A DNA stretch of 64,000 nucleotides from positions 248,001 to 312,000 of the forward strand of contig JAHNUO010000025.1 in the NCBI GenBank assembly GCA_019787685.1. The letters run 5' to 3'. Made by a program: the position numbers and the translations under genes. Source of the DNA: Chiua virens (lineage: Eukaryota; Basidiomycota; Agaricomycetes; Boletales; Boletaceae). How positions within the stretch are numbered: the stretch's first letter is position 1; each line of letters starts with the position of its first letter. Shown one piece after another: positions 44,201 through 54,611 of the stretch. The notes below the pieces were generated by a model. That model had not been told where the DNA came from. It did no database searches and was given only the letters and a program-made list of their open reading frames with translations.

Positions 44201-44883
44201 GCGTATAGGACAGGCCAATGACTGTCTGGAGCAACTGAGAACTCATTTAGGTCAAAAAGCAATCCTCTACAGAATGAACATCCGAAGCTCAACCTCAGTT
44301 CGCACCGACACCCGATCCAAACAAGAAATTCACAGAACTACATTGAAAATCAACAGGGACATCCGAAGTTACCATCGTGCTAGGAAGGCCCTAAAGTCCT
44401 TGGGAGCAAATCAAGATGTTCTTCAAAAATATCAAGATATACAACAGGCAGATCTCCGTCTCTCCAAAGATATTACAGAGGAGAACAGATTTGGTCAAAG
44501 TTCAGATGTCCTCCCTTGGTTTTGGAGAATTGAAGGTCACTCAGGACAGTCAGATATGTGGAATATCGAATGTAAGTAGCAAGTCCTTCTCTGAAGTGGA
44601 GGATTGTAACTATATCATGATGGCTTGAAAAGTTCTTAGGGTCAGCTGGCTGAAAGCTAGGGCTAGATATACACGGTGGAAGGAGGAGCTGGAGATGGTG
44701 AGACATGAAATGTTTTGGATCACATTATGGTTCAAACATCAGGAGGAAGAGTGGGAGAAAAGATCAAAAAACTCTCAGGAGCCAGGGCATGTTGCATATG
44801 CCGAAAAACAAAAGGACCTTTGGCAAAGGTTCAGACAAAAAGCAGAAAATACATTTGGAAAAGAGATGCTTGTTACCATGTAG
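41241..44883 (+). CDS. KDZ-family transposase with CxC2 cysteine cluster
   Basis: The start is ATG 41241 (basic N-terminus with PKTSKKARL, then SYYQSSDEEEHT). After two introns comes the CxC2 cluster (SECFHHSKCTSCHQADASIR, CLSCFGNHSWCGPC, about 41715-41830), characteristic of KDZ transposases in mushrooms. The RNase-H-like core shows YVVDGNFTAQHMKMKKPEED (first Asp, about 42576), ARHGCFVPHSVVDFYKGEQ, ALVIYDIACQWYTNF (second Asp, about 43045) and GAGHIDGEVLETLWSSFN (Glu, about 43225). C-terminal helices are RVSWLKARARYTRWKEELEM and EPGHVAYAEKQKDLWQRFRQ, ending at the TAG of 44881-44883. About ten introns. I found no certain inactivating change, although two splice junctions (near 42720 and 43775) remain unresolved. 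Confidence 0.88.
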
Positions 44884-44949
44884 CATGAGTTTATGATCTT
44901 CTTTGGACAGCCCAGACAGCCCAAACTGTAGATATACTTCAGTCATACA

Positions 44950-47900
44950 CTAGCACAATCAGGCCAGCCAGTGTCACATAGTATGCATGTTTCTAGGGGA
45001 CTGGTAATAGCCAGGTGGGTGCGATGTGGCTCACCCAGCCATGGGGCTGGTGCTGGCTGAGAGGGTATGACATAGCTCATCCGGCCAGTACCATCCCCAT
45101 GGTGACCATACATCCACAGGACTGGTACCGGCTGTGTGGGTCAGACATGGGTCAACCAGCCGGTACCACCCCCATGGTGACCATACATCCATGGGACTGG
45201 TACCAGCCGGGTGGGTCTGACATGGCTCACCCGGCTGGTACCATCCCCACAGTGACTACACATCCATGAGACTGGTACCAGCCATGGCTCACCTGGCCGG
45301 TACCACCCCTGTAGTGACCATACATCCATGGGCCTAGTACCAGCCGGGTGGGTCTGACATGGCTCACCCGGCTGGTACCATCCCCACAGTGACTACACAT
45401 CCATGGGGCTGGTACCAGCCATGGCTCACCCGGCCAGTACCACCCCCATGGTGACCATACATCCATGGGTCTGGTACCAGCCGGGTGGGTCTGACATGGC
45501 TCACCTGGCCGGTACCATCCCCACAGTAACTATACATCCATGGGACTGGTACCAGCCACATAGGCCAGATATGGCTCACCCAGCCAGTACCACCCCTGCA
45601 GTGGCCATACATCCATGGGCCTGGTACCAGCTGGGTGGGTCTGACATGGCTCACCCGGCTGGTACCATCCCCACAGTAACTATACATCCATGGGACTGGT
45701 ACCAGCCACATAGGCCAGATATGGCTCACCCAGCCAGTACCACCCCTGCAGTGACCATACATCCATGGGCCTGGTACCAGCTGGGTGGGTCTGACATGGC
45801 TCACCCGGCTGGTACCATCCCCACAGTGACTACACATCCATGGGGCTGGTACCAGCCGCATAGGCCAGATATGGCTTACCCAGCCAGTACCACCCCTGCA
45901 GTGACCATACATCCATGGGCCTGGTACCAGCCGGGTGGGTCTGACATGGCTCACCCGGCTGGTACCATCCCCACAGTGACTACACATCCATGGGGCTGGT
46001 ACCAGCCGCATAGGCCAGATATGGCTTACCCAGCCAGTACCACCCCTGTGGTGACCATACATCCATGGATCTGGTATCAGCCGGGTGGGTCTGACATGGC
46101 TCACCCAGCTGGTACCATCCCTGTAGTGACTACACATCCATGGGGCTGGTACCAGCCATGTAGGCCAGATATGGCTCACCCAGCCAGTACCACCCCTGCA
46201 GTGACCATACATCCATGGGCCTGGTACCAGCTGGGTGGGTCTGACATGGCTTACCCGGCCAGTACCACCCCCATGGTGACCATACATCCATGGGTCTGGT
46301 ACCAGCCGGGTGGGTCTGACATGGCTCACCCGGCTGGTACCATCCCCACAGTGACTACACATCCATGGGGCTGGTACCAGCCACATAGGCCAGATATGGC
46401 TTACCCAGCCAGTACCACCCCTGCAGTGGCCATACATCCATGGGCCTGGTACCAGCTGGGTGGGTCTGACATGGCTCACCCGGCTGGTACCACCCCCACA
46501 GTGACTACACATCCATGGGGCTGGTACCAGCCGCGTCGGCCAGATATGGCTCACCCAGCCAGTACCACCCCCATGGTGACCATACATCCATGGGCCTGGT
46601 ACCAGCCGGGTGGGTCTGACATGGCTCACCCGGCCAGTACCACCCCCATGGTGACCATACATCCATGGGTCTGGTACCAGCCGGGTGGGTCTGACATGGC
46701 TTACCCGGCCAGTACCACCCCCATGGTGACCATACATCCATGGGTCTGGTACCAGCCGGGTGGGTCTGACATGGCTCACCCGGCTGGTACCATCCCCACA
46801 GTGACTACACCTCCATGGGACTGGTACCAGCCGCATAGGCCAGATATGGCTCACCCGGCCAGTACCACCCCTGCAGTGGCCATACATCCATGGGCCTGGT
46901 ACCAGCTGGGTGGGTCTGACATGGCTCACCCGGCTGGTACCATCCCCACAGTGACTACACATCCATGGGGCTGGTACCAGCCACATAGGCCAGATATGGC
47001 TCACCCAGCCAGTACCACCCCTGCAGTGACCATACATCCATGGGTCTGGTACCAGCCGGGTGGGTCTGATGTGGCTTACCCAGCCAGTACCACCCCCATG
47101 GTGACCATACATCCATGGGTCTGGTACCAGCCGGGTGGGTCTGACATGGCTCACCCGGCTGGTACCATCCCCACAGTGACTACACATCCATGGGGCTGGT
47201 ACCAGCCACATAGGCCAGATATGGCTCACCCAGCCAGTACCACCCCTGCAGTGACCATACATCCATGGGCCTGGTACCAGCTGGGTGGGTCTGACATGGC
47301 TTACCCGGCCAGTACCACCCCCATGGTGACCATACATCCATGGGTCTGGTACCAGCCGGGTGGGTCTGATGTGGCTTACCCAGCCAGTACCACCCCCATG
47401 GTGACCATACATCCATGGGTCTGGTACCAGCTGGGTGGGTCTGACATGGCTCACCCGGCTGGTACCATCCCCACAGTGACTACACATCCATGGGGCTGGT
47501 ACCAGCCGTGTAGGCCAGATATGGCTTACCCAGCCAGTACCACCCCCATGGTGACCATACATCCATGGGTCTGGTACCAGCCGGGTGGGTCTGACATGGC
47601 TCACCCGGCTGGTACCATCCCCACAGTGACTACACATCCATGGGGCTGGTACCAGCCGCATAGGCCAGATATGGCTCACCCAGCCAGTACCACCCCTGCA
47701 GTGGCCATACATCCATGGGCCTGGTACCAGCCGGGTGGGTCTGACATGGCTCACCCGGCCGGTACCACCCCTGCAGTGACCATACATCCATGGGCCTAGT
47801 ACCAGCCGGGTGTGCCATGTCAGACCCACCCGGCCGGTACCACCCCCAGGTGTTTATAGCCAGTACCACCTCCATGGTGTCCATGCATCCATGGCATTGG

Positions 47901-48120
47901 GCTTTCTTACATGGCATGCCCGGCCGGTACCACCTGCATAGTGCCATAACTCCGTGGGAATTGTACTTGCCAGAAGAGTCCCCACAATGTTGGCTCAACT
48001 GGCCGGTACCAGTCCCAGGGTGTTCATGCGTCTATTGGCTGGTACCACTGCTGTGGTCTCCTCATGAATTCCATATAAATTCTTAGTGTCAGCCAGTACC
48101 ACTTTCACGACCTAGATGTG
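44950..48120. repeat. Right subterminal 75-bp satellite array
   Basis: From about 45015 to 47830 the sequence is a tandem array of 75-bp monomers, about 37 copies, arranged in alternating types: one with CCGGGTGGGTCTGACATGGC, the other with CATAGGCCAGATATGGC. All contain CTGGTACCAG and CATCCATGG palindromes. Because 75 is a multiple of three, the array is open in frames of both strands for about 800 codons, with no real gene. Beyond 47830 units are more diverged up to the transposon end. CTGGTACC/GGCCGGTACC words are shared with the left subterminal array. Confidence 0.9.
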
Positions 48121-48225
48121 TCCCAGATGTGCGTCAACCGGCCGGTCCTCGGCCAGCCCCAGCCAAGCAATGATTTGTACATGTCGGGTGTACCAGTTGT
48201 GCGATGATTTGTGACTGAAGGGTCT

Positions 48226-49561
48226 GGTCCCGTGCACACCGTGTTACTTGGTAGTTTCCGGGTCAAAGTGATCTCTTCAGGAGATGCAATTTCCTCGGTT
48301 TTCTCGGCTTCCCACCAGCTGCTCAATAACGACATTGCGCACCGTTCGGCATTTAGCATCATTTCCGGAGTCACATCCAACCATGCGCATTTCCGCGAAG
48401 TTATGACTCGCGAGCTCTTTCCATTAGTCTACAAACGTTTGTCGCCGCGCCTCTTAGGACAGACAACACAGGGACTCGGGCCTATCCTGTTATCCGAGAT
48501 CAAGAGCTTTCTCCATAATCGCAACGGACCAATATCCTTGACCTCTCTCACCAACGAGCCTCTTTACAACACGACGAATCTTGTTCTTTTCGGAAGTGCA
48601 TTTCCAGCTGGAACATACAGAGACTTCAGGACATTCGACAAAAGCATTCCATACCGATTCTGCATGTCATTGTTTTGGCATTGGCCATCCAACGTAGCGC
48701 GCACGAGGCTATTAAACTCTCTCAAAGGATATTTGCAACAGGAAGAAGCCATCGACCACGATGACCAATTTTCCCGTGGACTTGCGAAGACCTTTAAAGA
48801 CAACGGCATCCAGCCGTTTAAGGGAGCGCAGTTGATCCTCCCTTTATTCTGGGTTATTCATAGCAACATGTCGACCAACTTGCTCTTTTTGCTCTCGTTT
48901 TTACTTGGAAACCCCAACGCCTTTGCGCAAGTTCGCACAGAGATCGATTCAGCGGTCAACAAGTTCGGCAGCTTGAAGGCGCTCCTAGAAGCTGGTGCCG
49001 ACGAGCTGGATGATTCGTCCTTCCAGCTGCTAACATCTGCGATCATGGAGACCCTGAGGATTACAGCACTGTACGGCGGGGTACGGCAAGCAAATTGCGA
49101 CTTTGATTTAAGCGTCAAGGATGGGGTGATACCAATAAAGAAGGGAGAACTCGTGTTATCGAATCTGCGCGCCGTCCATATGGACGCAGACACCTTTCCG
49201 GATCCCGAGAGCTTTGTAGTCGATCGGTTTGCACAGCAACCCTACCGTAGAAGACAACTACAGACAGAAGGATATCCATTCCACTCGCTAGGTGGTGGCA
49301 AGCATATCGTACGTGCGCCTTTTACATGTCAGTCATTTCGCAGTGTTCATGGGATTGCAGTGCAAAGGAAGATGGCTGGCCATCTACACGATCAAAGTTC
49401 TTATGGTCATCTTACTCCACGAATATGACATTCTTCCGGCCAAGGAGGATTCAGTTGGCTGGTGCAAGCTTCGAATCCATCCGCGCAGCATTTCCGTTGC
49501 ACATACAGAAGATGATATTTCTGTGCGGATGGTGCCACGGAATGACGGGGCGAGACTTTGA
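48226..49561 (+). pseudogene. Cytochrome P450 copy 1, 3' part
   Basis: Continuation of the gene begun at 30837. Exon 2 resumes at 48234 and ends at 49308 (18 + 1075 = 1093 bp, the same as copy 2). Exon 3 is 49361-49561 (67 codons with TGA). P450 signatures: K-helix ETLR (SAIMETLRI), the PxxFxxxRF-type segment PESFVVDRFAQQPYRR, and the heme-binding loop split by the intron, HSLGGGKHI joined to CKGR, with the Cys thiolate ligand first in exon 3. The frame is open throughout, so only the transposon blocks expression. The 3' flank (to about 49640) matches copy 2. Confidence 0.92.
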
Positions 49562-49639
49562 ATGGCACCGGGAAGAAATGGTATTGTAGCGAATTCTACC
49601 GAGATGATGTAACTTTGAATGCATGTACTGTCTCTATTT

Positions 49640-50280
49640 CTTTATCAATAACACACCGCGCCATCGCCTTTCTTCTATTGTGATTCTGACTTTTTTTTCT
49701 AGGAACATATCTATGCAAAAGTGAGAGCCAGGCTCAGCGAGAAAGACGATCCCCTTGGGTTAGCCTCTAACCCGACGGGCGAGGGGATGTTACCCGAAAG
49801 AGACGCAACACACACTCTCGAGCCGGGTAAATCTAAGCCAGCAGCCGTCCAGAACGCCAGGATGTCCGACATGCACGAGATCATCAATACTCCCCTTGGT
49901 AGGCAGCGCCTTTTCTCTTTCTCGTCGTACTAATTTTTAATCAGCAAGGTCTAATAAAGTAGAGCCACAGAATGACTCTTCCAGACCACGAAGAACTCCA
50001 CCGCCTCTGCCATCACCACGAGAGGAGGCGTACTAGTAGTACTTATCAACTTGAAGAAGTTTTTATCTCTATTCTTTATTCTCAACCACCGAGTTACTCG
50101 AACCTCGACGACCTCAGGCTCTCAGGCCCTGAGCCCACTCGTTTAACACCGGTCGTCAAATTGAGTTTCTCGAACTGAGTCACTTTATCGATTGATTCGC
50201 ACTTTACACGCACGTTCCACTCACCCCACTGCAACAACTCGTTCGTTTCACTCTGTCATCTCGTTCAATCCCAGTAAGTG
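49640..50280. other. Spacer with a 3' block shared with P450 copy 2
   Basis: An open stretch at 49700-49930 (LSEKDDPLGLASNPTGEG) could be an exon of an unrecognised gene. The stretch 50050-50175 (GTTTTTATCTCTATTCTTTA, GTTACTCGAA, CTCGACGACCTCAGG) recurs at about 53797-53915 behind P450 copy 2, which shows that the duplicated unit extends beyond the gene. The remainder shows nothing. Confidence 0.45.
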
Positions 50281-50282
50281 AT

Positions 50283-50473
50283 CACTTCTGACCAATGCTT
50301 GACATTCGCCGAACGCCTGGTCGCATTCACCGCCGTCGAGAGCTTCTTCTCAGATTCCTTTGCATCCATTTTCTGGCTCAAGAAGCGCGGTCTGAAGCGC
50401 GGTCTCACGTTCGCTAACGAGCTCATCAGCCACAGCGAAGGCATGCATACCGACTTTGCTTATCTGCTCTTCA
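50283..50473 (+). pseudogene. Ribonucleotide reductase small subunit (R2) exon fragment
   Basis: The frame reads [37 protein letters not shown] and [20 protein letters not shown], which is the central helix region of class Ia ribonucleotide reductase small subunits, including the EGMHTDFA segment that carries an iron-binding Glu and His. One residue is missing in the ESFFSDSF segment relative to the family pattern. Homology starts at a CAG-like boundary near 50280 and stops after LLFSHL at about 50473. No other part of the gene was found nearby, so it is an isolated exon-sized fragment, not a working gene. Confidence 0.8.
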
Positions 50474-50479
50474 GCCACC

Positions 50480-51147
50480 TCCCTACACCTTATCCCCCGA
50501 GCCACCCTTCGTGCCACCTGGGCACGATGACGATGTCACAGCGTGCTGCTTCAATGACGCAGCACATTGTCGCATCGTCAACGCGCCTCACCCTCCCTGC
50601 ACTCACTCACCCTCCTTCGCCCTCTGTCACGGTGCCACCTCACCCCATGACAACTCAGACACGACACACAATACGACGATGACGACATGTGCGTCGACAA
50701 CACCCCTCCCTCCCCTCCTTTCTGCTCTCCCTCTCCCTCTCGCCTGTGTATTGCCACAACGACTTGGACGACGCATGACGACGACGCAATGAAAATGAGA
50801 CGTCGACATGATGTGATGACGATGCGACAATGTGTCACATCGTCCATGCGTCGTGTTGTCTTCCTCTGCGTGTCGACTCACTCCGGACCCGTGCTAACTT
50901 GCCGTAACACGATGGGGACACGACGACGACGGCACAATGAGAACGATTGTGTCGTCTCGTTTCGCTGGTCATGTGCCACGGCCCGCCACGTCGATTCACC
51001 ATTGCGTTGGACGTACCCTTTCTTTGGCACAGACTCGCTGCACGACCCGTCACGGATTTCCACTTTCAATCATGTATGTAGGTGTATTCTGACGATGTGG
51101 TTACGACTCATCATCTTGTTAGCTCAGTTGATTTATGCGGATAATTG
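50480..51147. other. Low-complexity CGA/GATG-rich spacer
   Basis: It is rich in GACGATG, CGACGA and their complements. A 17-bp inverted pair CACATTGTCGCATCGTC (about 50563) and GACGATGCGACAATGTG (about 50818) is present. The ORFs crossing it (for example 50687-51241) are compositionally biased and unlikely to be genes. Confidence 0.4.
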
Positions 51148-51360
51148 TGGGGTGACAAATGACATTACGACCACTTATTCGTGGCGTGTGTGCTATCGCA
51201 CAAGAGGGCGTGGCTTGACGTGGACAGCACGGTGGCGCTAACGGTAACTTGCTTGTTGCAGGATTTTTATATTGAACCTCGTGAACATGCCGGCTAGCAC
51301 AGGAAATCTCCACGAGGATAAATAGTTCGAGGTTTCGCCCCGTCTCGGATAGAGATCAGC

Positions 51361-52953
51361 ATGTCTCTCTTCACCCGCACTCTTTCGTACACTTTGACGA
51401 TCCTCACAAGCATCACAGGATCTATCTTCTCATGTCTTTTCGAGTCATCAAATGCTTTCCTTCACACACCAAGCTTTTTGGTAGGATGTGTCAACGGGAT
51501 GCTGTACGCGCTGAGCCCGAGCGCATTTCTCGCTCGCTGCCAGTAGGTTTCATATTATTGACTTGAAAGGACCTATCATTTGATACAGGTATCAACGTTT
51601 CAACTAGCGAACGCTACGGTCCCGTGCGCACCGTGTTACTTGGTAGTTTCCGGGTCAAAGTGATCTCTTCAGGAGATGCAATTTCCTCGGTTTTCTCGGC
51701 TTCCCACCAGCTGCTCAGTAACGACATTGGGCACCGCGAGGTATTTAACACCATTTCCGGAGTCACATCCAACCATGCGCATTTCCACGCAGTTATGACA
51801 CGCGAGCTCTTTCCATTAATGAACAAACGTTTGTCGCCGCGCCTCTTAGGACAGACAACACAGGGACTCGGGCTTTTCCTGTTATCCGAGATCAAGAGCT
51901 CTCTCCATGATCGCAACGGACCAATATCCTTGACCTCCCTCATCAACGAGCCTCTTTACAACACGACGAATCATGTCCTTTTCGGAAGTGCATTTCCAGC
52001 TGGAACATACAGAGACTTCAGGACATTCGACAAAAGCATTCCATACCGATTCTGCAGGTCATTGTTTTGGCATTGGCCATCCGACGTAGCGCGCACGAGA
52101 CTATTAAACTCTCTCAAAGGATATTTGCAACAGGAAGAAGCCATCGACCACGATGACCAATTTTCCCGTGGGCTTGCAAAGACCTTGAAAAACAACGGCA
52201 TCCAGCCGTTTGAGGGAGCGCAGTTGATCCTCCCTTTATACTGGGGTATTCATTGCAACACGCCGAGCAACACGCTCTTTTTGCTCTCGTTTTTACTTAG
52301 AGACCCCAACGCCTTTGCGCAAGTTCGCACAGAGATCGACTCAGCGGTCAAGAAGTTCGGCAGCTTGAAGGCGCTCCTAGAAGCTGGTGCCGACGAGCTG
52401 GATGATTCGTCCTTCCAGCTGCTAACATCTGCGATTATGGAGAGCCTGAGGCTTACGGTAATGCACAGTGGAATACGACAAGCAAATTGCGACTTTGACT
52501 TGGGGGTCAAGGATGAGGTGATACCGATAAAGAAGGGAGAGGTCGTGTTCGTGAATGTGCGCGCCGTCCATATGGACGCGGACACCTTTCCGGATCCCGA
52601 GAGCTTTGTAGTCGATCGGTTTGCACAGCAACCCTACCGTAGAAGACAACTACAGACAGCAGGATATTCACACCACTCGCTAGGTGGTGGCAAGTACATC
52701 GTACGTGCGCCTTTCACATGTCAGTCATTTCGCAGTGTTTATGAGATTGCAGTGCAAAGGAAGATGGTTGGCCATCTACACAATCAAAGTTTTTATGATC
52801 GTTTTACTCCACGAATACGACATTCTCCCGGCCAAGGAGGATTCAATTGGCTGGTGCAAGCTTCGAATCCATCCGCGCAGCATTTCCGTTGCACATACAG
52901 AAGATGATATTTCTGTGCGGATGGTGCCACGGAATGACGGGGCGAGACTTTGA
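51361..52953 (+). CDS. Cytochrome P450 monooxygenase, copy 2, apparently intact
   Basis: P450s insert one oxygen atom into a substrate using heme and electrons from P450 reductase at the ER. Three exons: 51361-51542, 51608-52700 and 52753-52953, joined in phase to 491 codons, a normal P450 length. It has an N-terminal hydrophobic anchor (TRTLSYTLTILTSITGSIFS), an I-helix region near residues 255-275, the K-helix ExxR (IMESLRL), PESFVVDRFAQQPYRRR, and the heme loop SLGGGKYI-CKGR, in which Leu replaces the usual Phe of FxxGxxxCxG. The substrate is unknown. Copies 1 and 3 are broken paralogs, so this may be the only functional member here. Upstream sequence from 51148 is shared with copy 1. Confidence 0.92.
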
Positions 52954-53036
52954 ATGGCACCGGGAAGAAATGGTATTGTAGCGAATTCTACCGAGATGAT
53001 GTAACTTTGAATGCATCTGCTGCCTCTATTTCTTTA

Positions 53037-53752
53037 CTATCACTGCACCAGAGTTGCAAATTGACACAGAGATGCAAACGGCATCGTAGTACATGCAACA
53101 ATCACACAGAAGCCTTCTTATGTTACTTCTAGGATGGTATAAGTGTAATTAAGATGCTTATCTATTTTGTTTGATGAAAAATCTACGAGTGAAGAGTCTG
53201 TTAGCAATCTAATAGGCTGGACAGCCAAATCTGAGCATTGTGGGTACTCGGGAAAGACAAGTATTGGGTTTAAAATTTTGCTTTTCATTTGGGGTGTACT
53301 AGAGATACTTTGGACTATGTTGAGCATTTTTCCGAGGCCCTACAGGTTATGGATCTATTGCAATCAATGAGATGACTTCAGAGGCATGACGAGAGCACCA
53401 GTGTGACAGGACCAGTCGGAGCATGAAATCTTACACCAGCTTGTCGGTAAAAATTAATCTGCGATCACGGCTCATTGGCAGCACTCAGCGGAGATCCAAA
53501 AAGTGGTGTGACAATGTGTGACATTCCTCTCAAGTTGCTTGGAGAAATTTTGCATCTCTGTGTCAAGTTGTACTTTTTACACCGGCATCTCTCTGGCACA
53601 CGAGGCTTTTGATGGACCCTCACAATTCTTCTTGTGGGCTCAAGGCAAGGGATTTCCCCGCGTCTCCATATACTTTTTTAGTCTCAATCTACTCAATCTC
53701 ACGAACTATAGATTTTACATTGAAATTGTTTGCAACTCTGGTGCAGTGATAG
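53037..53752. mobile_element. 716-bp TA-flanked MITE (mariner-like termini)
   Basis: The inverted termini CTATCACTGCACCAGAGTTG are perfect over at least 24 bp. TA flanks both sides (53035-53036, 53753-53754). The corresponding place behind P450 copy 1 (about 49640-49655, TTTCTTTATCAATAACAC) is uninterrupted. A second, asymmetric inverted pair (TTGACACAGAGATGCAAA at 53061 and its complement at 53549) lies inside. It has no transposase ORF. Confidence 0.85.
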
Positions 53753-53796
53753 TATCAATAACACAGCGAGATGTAGACACTTGAACATCTTGAAGT

Positions 53797-54049
53797 TTTT
53801 ATCTCTATTCTTTATTCTCAGCCACCAAGTTACTCGAAACTCGACGACCTCAGGCCCGAGGGCCCTGAGTGCACTCATTTAACACCATTCATCAAATTGA
53901 ATTTCTCAGCTAAGTATCATCATGATTTCAATCATACTCGCTATGAATTACTAAAGGGCATGTGCAGATGGCGGCATTGCATGCAGCATAAAGGATAAAC
54001 GGTGGCTCAAACAGCAGGTTTAGATCGGGCCAGAAGATACATTGTCAAC
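53797..54049. other. Duplicated-unit 3' block and spacer
   Basis: The first 120 bp match 50050-50175 behind P450 copy 1. The rest up to the P450 copy 3 relic has no recognisable feature. Confidence 0.45.
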
Positions 54050-54120
54050 TAATGGAAAGAGCTTGCGTGTCATAACTTCGTGGAAATGCGCATGGTTGGA
54101 TGTGGTTCTGGAAATGATGT
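54050..54120 (-). pseudogene. Cytochrome P450 copy 3, downstream remnant
   Basis: The minus strand reads the P450 exon-2 segment around SNHAHFHEVMTR (CATCCAACCATGCGCATTTC). Homology ends near 54050, so this copy is 3'-truncated. The upstream part is at 61082-61471, on the far side of the Gypsy element. Confidence 0.8.
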
Positions 54121-54563
54121 TGTAGTGGCACACTCCGCTGTGTTGGTGAAATGTGGAAGGCGAGTGCGAGTGCGAAAGGGGAAGGTGACTGAGCCGGTAG
54201 GTGGTTTGTTGAGTGTGCGAGAAAGAGTGAATGCGTCCGTGAGTAGAGAGAGAGTCGGAAAACGTGTGGAATCGGGAGAATTGGAAGGCGTGCGGAATCG
54301 GGAGAATCGGAAGGCGTGCAGAACGTCGGAATACTTCGGATTGAGCTGAAATGATCAGGACTGGACTTTAAAACTGATTATTATTGATTGATGGAGACGA
54401 ACGTACAAGGAGGCTTATATACGAAAGTGAAAAGGCTATGAAGTGTATGGTAAACAGAGAGCTTAGAGACAACTGAATAGTGCTGAATAACACTGACAAA
54501 TAAAATGAAAAGGCAGTGGTCGCTTGGACCAGATCTGTAGCCGGATGCATAGCAATCCTTACA
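54121..54563 (-). repeat. Gypsy 3' LTR
   Basis: 443 bp, TGTAGTGGCACACTCC to GCAATCCTTACA on the plus strand. It contains a duplicated stretch of about 22 bp (GGAATCGGGAGAAT... GGAAGGCGTGC) that is single in the other LTR. Confidence 0.9.
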
Positions 54564-54578
54564 CCTCCCTTTCACTTT
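54564..54578 (-). promoter_or_regulatory. Polypurine tract
   Basis: On the minus strand AAAGTGAAAGGGAGG directly precedes the 3' LTR. Such a tract primes plus-strand DNA synthesis in LTR retrotransposons. Confidence 0.8.
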
Positions 54579-54611
54579 GAATAGTGACTGTCCCAGTCGC
54601 TCTGCAAACAC

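Larger units (their letters stand above)
31101..48225. mobile_element. 17.1-kb KDZ composite transposon carrying TET/JBP and chromatin-type cargo
   Basis: An exact 8-bp duplication GGTCCCGT (31093-31100, 48226-48233) of the P450 exon flanks the element. The uninterrupted site is present in P450 copy 2 at about 51616-51623. The ends are imperfect inverted repeats: left CACATACTTCAGTC..., right (complement) AGACCCTTCAGTC..., both followed within 50 bp by TGGT(A/T)C, CCCG(G/A)CATGTACA. From left to right it holds a subterminal 79-bp array, two minus-strand genes, a 38-bp perfect hairpin between them, a 19-bp hairpin, an 89-bp array, a TET/JBP gene and the KDZ transposase on the plus strand, and a 75-bp subterminal array. 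KDZ transposases in mushrooms are known to travel with TET/JBP genes. The boundaries are read directly from the sequence. Confidence 0.9.

Noticed and set aside
45364..47829. Long ORFs on both strands (821 and 798 codons)
   Set aside because: They are artefacts of a 75-bp tandem array whose period is a multiple of three.
50687..51241. 184-codon ORF
   Set aside because: Compositionally biased CGA/GATG sequence; its end reads into the P450 promoter.
53037..53752. ATG-containing ORFs inside the MITE as genes
   Set aside because: Short, no known motif, and located wholly within a non-autonomous element.
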